Origin: Doryteuthis pealeii | Lineage: Eukaryota > Mollusca > Cephalopoda > Myopsida > Loliginidae | DNA: 64,000 bases | NCBI GenBank assembly: GCA_023376005.1 | Contig: CM042151.1 | Coordinates: forward strand, 77,111,369 to 77,175,368 | Reading direction: 5' to 3' | Part shown: piece after piece, positions 1-8,620 of the stretch | Layout: every line of letters starts with the position of its first letter | Numbering within the stretch: position 1 is the first letter of the stretch | Position numbers and translations under genes: made by a program | The notes under the pieces: generated by a model | Told to the model about the DNA's origin: nothing | Seen by the model: only the letters and a program-made list of their open reading frames with translations | Database searches by the model: none

Positions 1-660
1 AATTTATATTCATTTATTTGATATATATACTCAAAACCCTGAATATAATGAAAGTGGCTGGGTATCAAGATATGGTGCCAAACAGGACCTAACTTAGTTA
101 TTGTCTTTATAACACTTGATGTTCAATTTATATTCATTATTTGATATATACTCAAACCCTGAATATAATGGAAATGGCTGGGTATCAAGATATGGTGCCA
201 AACAGGACCATAACTTAGTGATTGTCTTTATAACACTTGATGTTCAATTTATATTCATTTATTTGATATATATACTCAAAACCCTGAATATAATGGAAAT
301 GGCTGGGTATCAAGATATGGTGCCAAACAGACCATAACTTAGTGATTGTCTTTATAACACTTGATGTTCAATTTATATTCAAATTATTTGATAAATATAT
401 ACTCAAAACCCTGAATATAATGGAAATGGCTGGGTATCAAGATATGGTGCCAAACAGGACCATAACTTAGGGATTGTCTTTATAACACTTGATGTTCAAT
501 TTATATTCAAATTATTTGAAATATATACTCAAAACCCTGAATATAATGGAAGTGGCTGGGTATCAAGATATGGTGCCAAACTGAACCATAACTTAGTGAT
601 TGTGTTTGTGACACTTGATGTTCAATTTATATTCATTTTATTAGATGTATATACAGCTGA
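1..660. repeat. Tandem repeat of about 122 bp, five units plus a partial
   Basis: Five consecutive units begin at about 1, 125, 246, 370 and 498, with a partial sixth at 624, so unit length is 121-128 bp. Each unit carries the same words in the same order, for example ggctgggtatcaagatatgg and cttgatgttcaatttatatt. The units are nearly identical and differ mainly by small indels in the AT-rich part. The array is cut by the window's left edge, so its full length is unknown. The only open frame across it (116-337) is a by-product of the repeat. Confidence 0.95.
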
Positions 661-1400
661 ACTGGACCTTGAAATTTGTTAAACAAATATGTCTAAAGTG
701 AAACTAAATTCTTAATGAAGAAATGTCTAAAGGAGAATTATTCATTACCTAATAAGAAATGAAAAAAATAGAAAGTATTAATAAACACTATATCTATTAT
801 GAAAATAAGAAAAGCATTGTTTTTAAATTTCAAATAAAATTAAAATTGTGTATGGCTATTTTGAAGCAACATAATAAAAATTTAAAATATTTTTTATTTC
901 TAAAACTATTACCAAAAAATCAAGGAGTTGTGCAATTGTAATGAAATTTTAAGAATTTTATTCACCAATAAATGTTTTTTTTATCAATTATGATTTTCTT
1001 TTTTCTAACTTTGATCATTTGAAAAAATTTCAGTCCCTGATTTTTACATTTCTAGAAAGATCAAATACAGAAGACCACATTAGAAATTGAAAAATAAAAC
1101 TTTTAACACACAAAATGAACTATTTGAAAATAAAGATAGGCCAATTGCATGAGAGAAAATATTCTTTTTTGCATCAATTCAAAGAAAAATCTTGTTTTTA
1201 AAACTATGAAAAAAACACATGCTACAATGATTATCATTTGATTTTTAAGAATATAACTTTTAAATTTTCAAATAACTTATTTTGGGTATGGAATTTAATT
1301 TTTTTTTTCTGTGTTTTTCAGGATTTGATCTTTCTAGAAATGTAAAAATTAAGGAACTGGAAATTTTTGTACTTCAAATGAGCAGGGGTATAAAGAGTGC
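650..1400. repeat. Dispersed AT-rich repeat with inverted ends, related to 20670-21280
   Basis: The run from ctgaactggacc (about 656) through aaacaaatatgtctaaagtg is repeated at about 20670-20730, and the similarity continues for roughly 600 bp. Inside it, a block near 1015-1075 containing tttctagaaagatcaaat returns in reverse complement near 1318-1390, so the right half is a foldback. Another copy of one arm lies near 52955-53035. No coding potential is visible. Confidence 0.75.
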
Positions 1401-1416
1401 ATAGTCCACAATACAT

Positions 1417-1419
<3 letters not shown>

Positions 1420-1453
<34 letters not shown>
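1420..1453. repeat. (AT)n microsatellite
   Basis: An uninterrupted alternating AT run of more than 30 bp. Confidence 0.97.
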
Positions 1454-1457
<4 letters not shown>

Positions 1458-1742
1458 ATAAGTATATTTAGAACTATCAACTATAGGTATATGTCGAAGT
1501 ACTTACATAACCATAGATGTTTGTAGAACTATTTCAAATAGCACTAATACCTTTAGGAAAGATGTGAATCCAACTATTCTCCCTGCAGCTATGGGTAAAT
1601 AAAAAGGCAGACTGGGCTCTTGAACCTTGATTAGGTAACCACCTTGGGAAAAGGAAAATTCTGAATTCAAACCTATTAAACTCCGCTTTAGAAATTGCCC
1701 TTATGTAGCATCCTATCCTGTTCATGTGGAGGGATTGGTGTG

Positions 1743-1744
<2 letters not shown>

Positions 1745-1839
<95 letters not shown>

Positions 1840-1843
1840 TAGA
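1745..1843. repeat. Compound (AT)n-(GA)n microsatellite
   Basis: About 40 bp of alternating TA changes directly into about 55 bp of GA repeats with two small interruptions. Confidence 0.97.
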
Positions 1844-1929
1844 TAGATATTATTTATATTTTTGAAGGCAATTACAATGTGTATATCATATAAAATTCAA
1901 TATTTATTGAAAATAATCATGACAAGCAA

Positions 1930-2112
1930 ACTTGGCGAATGACTTGTGCAAAGTGTGGAACACCGTCCAGCTGTTTCAACCTTATTCGGTCTCATCAGCA
2001 GTGTATACCTATGATCTCCTTACGACAGAGATCAAACCGGAAAACCCAGCACGCAGAATCAGAGACTCTACCTCTGGGCCACTGGCACTCCACACACGGA
2101 ATATGCCAAATT
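1930..2112 (-). mobile_element. tRNA-derived SINE C, with a decayed hammerhead-like module
   Basis: Read on the minus strand, the right end looks like a tRNA head. An A-box-like GTGGCCCAGAGGTAGAGTC lies near 2077-2095 and a B-box-like CCGGTTTGATCTC about 35 bp further on. The body then contains CTGATGAGACC and GGTTGAAAC, the two core boxes of a hammerhead ribozyme (see 1960-2004). The tRNA head differs from that of the SINEs at 3.9-4.3 kb, but the internal module is shared. Open frames predicted across this region are by-products of the SINE. Confidence 0.75.
1960..2004 (-). ncRNA. Hammerhead-ribozyme-like fold in SINE C, core mutated
   Basis: On the minus strand the order is stem I strand ACACTG, core CTGATGA, stem II GACC/GGTT (one G-U pair), core GAA, a short stem III around CAGCTG, then stem I partner CGGTGT. 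All six stem I pairs form, one as G-U. Position 16.1, which should be U to pair with A15.1, is G here (complement of 1967), so this copy is expected to be inactive or weak. The fold was assigned by hand against the hammerhead consensus. Confidence 0.6.
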
Positions 2113-2199
2113 AAACTGTCAATGATGAACAAGCCACTACTATACAAAGAATCTGCTCACATAGTAAAATAGGTCCCGAAAATTGGAAAATAAAATAAA

Positions 2200-2280
2200 A
2201 AATAAAAACTAAAAAAATAATTTTTTGAATTTTGTTTTACTCATCTCAATAATTATTTAATTGGCTATTATTTATAAATG

Positions 2281-2337
<57 letters not shown>

Positions 2338-2930
2338 CAATATTTCTTCTGTTTAACAGGTGGAGGCGCTAAATTTCCAATACAGTTTTCGACCAAAATA
2401 ATATGGGGGAATGATACTAAAATAAAGTAGTTATTAAAAAAATATTTTTTAGAATCTAATAATATGACATTTTAAACTTGAAATTTTCCTGCTCACATTT
2501 TAAATGAATTTTATATATCAATTTTTCATAGCAGAAATACTTAATTAAAGTTCTGAAATGAAATAACGGATGCATTATAAAATTCATTAATTGATAAATC
2601 AATACTGAAAATTTCATTAAAATCAGATAATTCCCTGGTCTTTGTTAATTATTTTGCAATCGCGAAGGTTACAATTAATTTTGTAAACAAGCCATTTTCA
2701 AACAGTGTCTCAGGCCGATGCAATCAAAATTGACCGAAAAAATTGTTTTAAATGTATTAAAAATAAATTACACGTGTAATATCATTTTTTTTTTATTGAT
2801 GCTCATTATATAACTACTTTTTGACGTGGATAAAAATTTGACTTAAATAATCATTTTAATTAATTTTAATTCGTTTTTGAAATTCATAGCAGCCGAATTT
2901 TGGGGTATACAACCGTTTCTTCGAAATTTT
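2200..2930 (+). repeat. R repeat, copy 1 (AT-rich, non-coding)
   Basis: First of two adjacent direct copies spaced about 810 bp apart. Shared landmarks in order are a ggctattattt start, tatcaatatttcttctgttt, a G-rich triplet run, gataaatcaatactgaaaat and a distal ttaattttaattcgttttt. The same succession appears at six other places in the window on both strands. I see no open frame of note. It includes a poly-A/(TA)n tract at 2281-2332. Confidence 0.8.
2281..2333. repeat. (A)n(TA)n microsatellite
   Basis: About 18 A residues run into about 30 bp of alternating TA inside the R repeat. Confidence 0.95.
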
Positions 2931-3009
2931 ACAAAATGATTTAAATTTTTTTTTTTTTTTTAACGTGGGAATAGAAAAAACAAAAAAATTAAGGGAGATA
3001 TCATATCAT

Positions 3010-3720
3010 GATAGAAAATAAGTACGGAAAATCAGAAAATAAATTTAAAATTTAAATTTAAAAAGATAATTTTTGGAGAAATTTTTTTTTTACTCTTTTT
3101 GATAATTATTTAATTATCTATTATCTAATAAAATGCATATAATTATATATCAATATTTGTTCTGTTTAAAAGGGGGGGTCTAATTTTTCAATAGAGTTTT
3201 TTCTAAAAAAATATAAGATGATAATAAACTAAATTAGTTATTAAATATGTTTTTAGAATATAAAAATATGAAATTTGAAACTTAGAATTAGATGCTTCGT
3301 ATTTTAAATGAATTTCATACATCAATTTACCATAGCAGAAATACTAATTAAATCAGAAAGTTTTGAAATAGAATAAAATTCATTTATTGATAAATCAACA
3401 CTGAAAATTTCATTAAAATCGGATACTTCCTTGATTTTAGGTAATTCATCTTTAAATGGGGGGGTAATTTATTTTATAAAATACAGATTTTACGTAATCT
3501 TTGGCGGTCATACTTAAGATATATTTGAGCAAAATTGCCTGAAAAAATTGTTTAAAATGTATTAAAAATAAACTAAATGTACAATATGATTTCCCTTATT
3601 TTACTGATGCTCATTATGTTACAACTTTTAGACTAAGACAAAAATTTGACCTTAAATAGTTGATTTAATTAATTTTAATTCGTTTTCAAATGAATAGCAG
3701 ACGACATTTTGGCAGACCCT
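3010..3720 (+). repeat. R repeat, copy 2 (AT-rich, non-coding)
   Basis: Second direct copy of the element at 2200-2930. It shows the same order of landmarks: tatcaatatttgttctgttt, gataaatcaacactgaaaat, a serial ttaattttaattcgtttt near the end. Sequence divergence between the two is visible but moderate. Nothing coding is seen. Confidence 0.8.
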
Positions 3721-3929
3721 ACACTTTTTCCTAATCCCAATTATCTTGCGAAAGTTTAATGGGTCACCGAACAGGTCACATTTTGTCTAGTGTATATATA
3801 TATATTTTTTTTTTTTTTTGGAGGATAAGTGCTTAATTGAAGTCATACCTAATTTTTGAAAATTAATTAGTTAATAATTAATGAATTTAGGCGGGCATAT
3901 ATGTTCAAATGTAAGGCTAAACAGATCGA

Positions 3930-4082
3930 GAAAATGTCAATCCCTGAATGTACATTTCGACCTATTAGGTCTCATCAGCAAGGTTATAGACATGGAAGAC
4001 TGCTCCGTGTGTGACTCGAAACCTCGACTGCCAAGCTGATAGGCGGAGATTCTAACCACTACACCAGCTTGCCAATCCCAGA
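3930..4082 (-). mobile_element. tRNA-derived SINE A with a hammerhead-ribozyme module
   Basis: On the minus strand it begins with a tRNA-like head. An A box TGGTGTAGTGGTTAGAATC lies near 4053-4071 and a B box GGTTTCGAGTC near 4015-4025. A body follows with CTGATGAGACC and GGTCGAAATG, which fold as a hammerhead (3942-3983). A second, inverted copy lies 150 bp downstream. No obvious target duplication could be assigned. The element resembles the general plan of SINE-like elements that carry hammerheads in flatworms, but I did not match it to a named family. Confidence 0.8.
3942..3983 (-). ncRNA. Type I hammerhead ribozyme candidate (complete core)
   Basis: On the minus strand: stem I strand CCTTG, core CTGATGA, stem II GACC-TAATA-GGTC (four Watson-Crick pairs), core GAA, stem III ATG-TA-CAT (three pairs with a two-base loop), then U17, then stem I partner CAGGG. 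Stem I closes with five pairs, one of them G-U. All hammerhead core positions match CUGANGA / GAA / A15.1-U16.1, with cleavage expected after U17, between the complements of 3947 and 3946. The very short stem III is typical of retroelement-borne hammerheads that work best as dimers. Activity is inferred, not shown. Confidence 0.82.
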
Positions 4083-4224
4083 TTCTTCGTTCGTTTTGAA
4101 CTTATTTATATTCCACTTTTTATTGACTTGCTACACGACAGTATGAGAGTACGTAAATAAACACTGTGTTTATTCGATATGGCTTTTAGCCGACAATTTT
4201 TGGAGGATATGTGCTTAATTGAAG

Positions 4225-4336
4225 TCATACCTGTCAGCTTGGTAGTCGAGGTTTCGAGTCACACCCGGAGCAGTCTCCTATGTCTATAACCTTGCTGATA
4301 AGACCTAATAGGTCGAAATGTACATTCAGGGATAGA
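4225..4336 (+). mobile_element. SINE B, inverted partner of SINE A, 5'-truncated
   Basis: The plus strand contains the same B box GGTTTCGAGTC (about 4250-4260) and the same hammerhead region as SINE A, but it lacks the first half of the tRNA head. Identity with SINE A over the shared part is high. Upstream of it, the words ggaggatatgtgcttaattg match ggaggataagtgcttaattg near 3821, so host sequence on the two sides is also duplicated. Together A and B form a roughly 400-bp inverted arrangement. Confidence 0.75.
4290..4331 (+). ncRNA. Hammerhead-like fold in SINE B with G8 changed to A
   Basis: It has the same helices as the hammerhead at 3942-3983: CCTTG/CAGGG, GACC/GGTC and ATG/CAT. The first core box reads CTGATAA instead of CTGATGA (position 4300). 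G8 acts in catalysis in this ribozyme class, so this copy is expected to be dead. Confidence 0.75.
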
Positions 4337-5070
4337 TTGATATATAGATAGAAAAAAATGTAGATTGTTAAATACATATTTACAATGATTCATTTGTAAA
4401 ACCTTTTCATGTATACCTACATTCCTGCATGTGTATTTACTTATATCTGCTCATTTTTTTCATTTATCTTTATTATATATATTCTGAATTTATATTAAAA
4501 AATACAATTTTTGAAAAATAAAATGAAGTATTCGTTGTATAATTAAGTCATTTACGAATAATTGGGTAAAAATTTAATTAAAATCGAACAATTTCCTGAT
4601 GTTTTGTGATAGTTTGAAAATTTAAAAACAATCTTTAAAAAATCTTATCTCCCTTCGCGATTTCTTCACATTAAACCTTTTAACACATTTTGAATATTTT
4701 ATCTGACGTTATTTTTTAATTAAAAGATAGAAATACAAAGTCAGTAGCAAAAGACTGATTATTACATACATAAATATTTTGAATTGTTTGAAATATTCTT
4801 TACATTTCTATCAATGATTTAATTAAATTCTGATGTGATACAAACATCTCGACAAAGAACATAAATATTTTCTTTTTAATCTTTTAAAATTGCAGTAACT
4901 AATCTTACAATTTAAAAAAATAATCTTAAGGTTCATTTTGAATCTATTTGATGGAATTATTTTTCACGATAAAAAAAGTTTTAAAAAGATTTTACCGAAT
5001 CGGCTATGATTTCGATGAGTGACTTTGTTTGGCTAAACTTGCAAATCTGTCCGAAAATTAAAACATATTA

Positions 5071-5228
5071 CAGGGTGACCCAGAAAAAACAGAACCCAAT
5101 ATATTTATCTATTTTTCCCATTAAACTAAGCCTAAAACCCAACCCCAACCCTAACCCTCAACCACACTAGCTAAAATAAACAGTTTTATTACAAAATTTG
5201 TGGGTTCTGTTTTTTCTGGGTTACCTTG
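5071..5228. mobile_element. MITE with TA target duplication, copy 1
   Basis: A 158-bp element begins cagggtgacccagaaaaaac and ends with the inverted equivalent (gttttttctgggttaccttg), giving terminal inverted repeats of about 27 bp. TA flanks each side (5069-5070 and 5229-5230), the duplication typical of Tc1/mariner-type insertion. Its centre has telomere-like aaccctaaccct. A second left terminus starts at once at 5233-5254, apparently a truncated neighbour. Other copies lie at 6641-6776 and 50757-50930. Confidence 0.85.
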
Positions 5229-5232
5229 TATA

Positions 5233-5254
5233 CAGGGTGACCCAGAAAAAACAG
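5233..5254. mobile_element. Truncated MITE terminus
   Basis: The left 22 bp of the 5071-5228 MITE repeated directly after its right end, again preceded by TA. The rest of the element is absent. Confidence 0.7.
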
Positions 5255-5389
5255 TAGGTACCACCAATTTGACCCTGTGCAATTTACCCCCCCCCCCTCT
5301 ACATTTAACACAATGAAACTTGCAGAAAAAATAATATTTTGTTGAAAAGATTTTTTCCATTCGAAAGAAAAAACATTAAACAAACTCCT

Positions 5390-5990
5390 GATGATTTTTT
5401 AAATTTTTTATCAGCTTATGAAAATAATGAAAATTATGATTGAAAAACAATGTTTTCATTTTTGCACTGTTAAATCAACTGAAATTTAACGTAACTAAAA
5501 ACAAGTTACGATAAGAGGATTTTTAAAAATTCTATAAAAAATCAATTAATAATCTGATTTTCCCGAAAATTTCCATAAATATTTACCATTGGATGTAAAT
5601 ACATCTGAAATAGTTTTTTCTAAAATATATTAGGGGAAATATTTTTTACGAGGTCTATTCCCCCCCCCTATTTTATTTTATGAGATAAAAAAAATGACGC
5701 GTCAGAAAAATTTTTTTTCTTTTTTTCTATAAAGATAAGAGTCTGAATAACTATATCAATGAAATTGTATGAATGTACAAGGTCTAGTTTTTTGAGGAAA
5801 AATTAATGAAATCGGAAATAAAAAGTGCAAAAAAATGTCATAATATTAATATTTGAAAACTTTTTTTTGCTTTTATAATTGGTATGTACTATATTCTATT
5901 AAATTGTCAACAACAAAAAAATTTTTTTTAAGAAATTAATTTTTACGAGATTTTCAATCTTTTGTGTGATTAAATATTTTTATTTTCTGC
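5390..5990 (-). repeat. Dispersed AT-rich repeat, inverted relative to 10950-11480
   Basis: The order of landmarks here (taagattttttccattcg-type words, a tgtttagtt-like section, aaaaagtgcaaaaaaatgtc) is the reverse complement of the start of each segmental-duplication unit at about 10950-11480, 26050-26600 and 39070-39610. A further copy is near 54100-54740. No coding frame is visible. Confidence 0.7.
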
Positions 5991-5999
5991 GTGAAATAA

Positions 6000-6640
6000 A
6001 TTAAATTTTTTTTTTCCTGCGTCAAAAAATCGAATTTTTCACGGATATTTAAAAATATGAATTTTATAATTCAGGTGCACTAAACATTGGTCCGATACGA
6101 GCTCGATTAATATTTTTAAAAGAATTTGTAATTTTTATTGTTGAATAGTAATGTGTGATCCTTAGAATGTACGGAAGAGCATTGATGACATATTTGTTTT
6201 ACAAAGAGACGAGACGCTTCTAAGTAACCAAAGTTTGTTCCTGTTAGGCTGACAGTGTTAGCGTGAAAAAAAATTATTTTATTTAACTTTTTTCAATAAT
6301 TAAAATAAAAAGTAAGTATAATAGATTATTTTATCAGTTTTTCTCTTAGAAAAAATATTCAAATTTTCATTCCATAATTTACGGGTTAATCGTAAAAGGG
6401 AAATAATTAGTAACTTTTCTGTCTATATTACGGTCTGAAAATTACCCTTTCGCATGTAATACGGGCAGGTTTGTTTATTTTTTAAGATAACGATGTAATT
6501 TTTACCAATCGGATAATTTGATCTTTGAATTAACTTTTTTCTTTGTAACAACCCTGTACGATCTTTTTTTTACGAGATTTTTGATAAACAAAGTTCGGAA
6601 ATATCTATTTCCGTTTTATTCAAGATGGCATAAACGGTCT
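6000..6640. other. AT-rich non-coding stretch
   Basis: Only short open frames and homopolymer runs are seen. I recognise no gene or known element. Confidence 0.6.
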
Positions 6641-6776
6641 GGTGGTACCTAAAAAACAGAATCAAATTATCTATTTCCCATTAAACTAACCCTAATCACT
6701 AACCTTACCCCGCCCCCAGTTAAAATTAATAGTTTTATTACAAAATTTGTGCGTTCTGTTTTTTCTGGGTAACCCT
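6641..6776. mobile_element. MITE, copy 2 (degenerate left end)
   Basis: It shares ttcccattaaactaacccta and gttttattacaaaatttgtg with the elements at 5071 and 50757 and ends with gttctgttttttctgggtaa. The left terminal repeat is eroded (ggtacctaaaaaacagaa). Confidence 0.75.
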
Positions 6777-6899
6777 AATTATCCGACCGATTTGTTATCA
6801 AATTACGTTTTTTTTTGTTTTTGTTTTTTTTGGTAAAGCAAGATAATACTTTATACTTACTTTTTTCCTTTTTCTTTTCTCTTATTTCTTTTCTTTGAA

Positions 6900-7090
6900 G
6901 TAATACAACGTTAAAGAAGACGGAGAAAAAATGTAATATTTTAAATAGAACTTATCTTTTCTGGTTAAATGAAAAAGTGTCGTTCTCTTGCAATAACTAC
7001 CAAAAGGTTTCTTAGGAGCGATAAAACAAGGGACATAATTCCGAAACATTTATTTACTCATCCTTCTTAGACGAAATATATCAAATACAT
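6900..7090 (+). repeat. Dispersed repeat shared with the duplication units
   Basis: Words such as acaacgttaaagaagacgga and ataaaacaagggacataatt recur in the same order near 22340-22530, 35300-35490 and 46650-46850, and in reverse near 48735-48950. It is non-coding. Confidence 0.75.
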
Positions 7091-7127
7091 TTCTATTTTC
7101 GTCATACAACGTGTGATAGCACGTGCG

Positions 7128-7239
7128 ATACCCTGTCCTCGTCAGCTGTCGACTAGGAGTGATAACACAGTTTCGGTAGCTACGACAGGACTGCCACTTC
7201 CTAGCGCTACCAAGCAGCTTTCGCCACCGGACAGGGTAT
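7128..7239. other. 112-bp element bounded by 11-bp perfect inverted repeats
   Basis: ATACCCTGTCC at 7128-7138 is matched by GGACAGGGTAT at 7229-7239. The interior is much more GC-rich than its surroundings and has further self-complementary parts (cctgtc/gacaggac; gtcgac). It could be a tiny MITE or a structured RNA. No target duplication was recognised. Confidence 0.6.
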
Positions 7240-7560
7240 TAAAAAAAATTGTGTATATGTATTAAACAGAGAATAGATTATATCATCCGTTCATTGGAGA
7301 TGTTTCTTTATCAGTGCAGTTTGTTATTTGAAAACGCGTTTGTTTTTGGCCGTTGAGTTGATTACGCGATTGCAGATGTTACGTAGCAAACACGGGAATG
7401 ATGATTCCGCGCGCGTATCATTCGTGCTGTAAACTTCTAAATCTAGACCAGATCCAACTAGATGCATTTTGCACCGTAGATTGAAGACGATGTGAGGCGA
7501 TTTTCAGACAGCGGCCAGTGATTCCTATTTTTGATAGAAACGAAATGACTGAGTGTCCTA
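7240..7560. other. Single-copy-looking, GC-richer segment
   Basis: This stretch (for example cgtagcaaacacgggaatga and ccgcgcgcgtatcattcgtg) has a base composition unlike the flanks and I found no second copy in the window. It has no open frame I can support. Confidence 0.4.
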
Positions 7561-8620
7561 GAAAAATAGAATATTTTAAAACGTCAATAAAAAATGGAAA
7601 ATTAACTTTTTAATGTTTTCTTTTACGTTTAATATAAAGAACAATTCCAAGTTTATGTGTTGTAAAAAAGAAAAAAACAAATTTCTCTTACATAAAACCT
7701 AAATTTTTGCATTTAAAAGTAAATTCCCGTAAATTTCTGCAAATTCTTAACCTTTGTTGACAAAGTTATCCCATCTTGACGTGTATTTATTTATTTTATA
7801 TTTTATAAATTTTTAAAAATCCCTGAAAAAAAAAATAAACAAGTAGATAATAGGAACTTTTAATATAAAATTCTTTAGAAAATAATCTAACAATTTAGGG
7901 GGAAAAAAAAAGAAAAAAAAGATACATATTTTTTAAAAAAAAAGAAAAAAAAGATACATATTTTTTAAGATTTTTTAAGATTTAAGTTTCAATGTTTAAG
8001 ATGCCCTATTATTTTTTAAGATTTTTTAAGATTTAAGTTTCAATGTTTAAGATGCCCTATTACCAAAACCGAATTAGTTCCGATTTTATATTTATAAATT
8101 TTTTCCGATTTTATATTTATAAATTTTTAAAAATCCCTGAAAAAAAAAATAAACAAGTAGACAATAGGAACTTTTAATATAAAATTCTTTAGAAAATAAT
8201 CTAACAATTTAGGGGAAGAAAAAAAAAGAAAAAAAAGATACATATTTTTTCTTATTTACGAGATTTAAGTTTCAATGTTTAAGATGCCCTATTACCAAAA
8301 CCGAATTAGTTCCGATTTAGTTTTTTTTATACATATATTTCGTCGTTAAATTATCTTTCCAAAAATGTAAAAATTATTTATATAAAAAAGAAAAAACAAA
8401 AGATCTTTGTACGGGTGATCAATGCGCGAAACAAAAACTAACGAAAAAAAATATTAGCCTTTTCAATTTAGTAAACATTTATTTACAATAAAAGTTCGTC
8501 TTTTATTACTTCATATACCGAAAGTTTTATTAAAATTGGATAGTTAGTTTATTTTATATGATTTTTAAAAGAATTTCCTGTGATCACCCTTTTTTAGAGC
8601 CAGCGATAAATTGAACATCC
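7560..8620 (+). repeat. AT-rich repeat, internally duplicated, inverted partner at 51530-52580
   Basis: The stretch with ccctgaaaaaaaaaataaac and ttaagatgccctattaccaa occurs twice here, at about 7801-8070 and 8110-8310, with a third partial copy of the middle. The whole region reappears in reverse complement at about 51530-52580, with matching ends around the words gggtgatcacaggaaattct and gttaagaatttacgggaatt. It is non-coding. Confidence 0.8.

Noticed and set aside
7128..7239. Hammerhead ribozyme within the GC-rich palindromic element
   Set aside because: CTGACGAG and CGAAAC boxes exist on the minus strand, but I could not form stems I and II together. Kept only as a structured element of unknown type.
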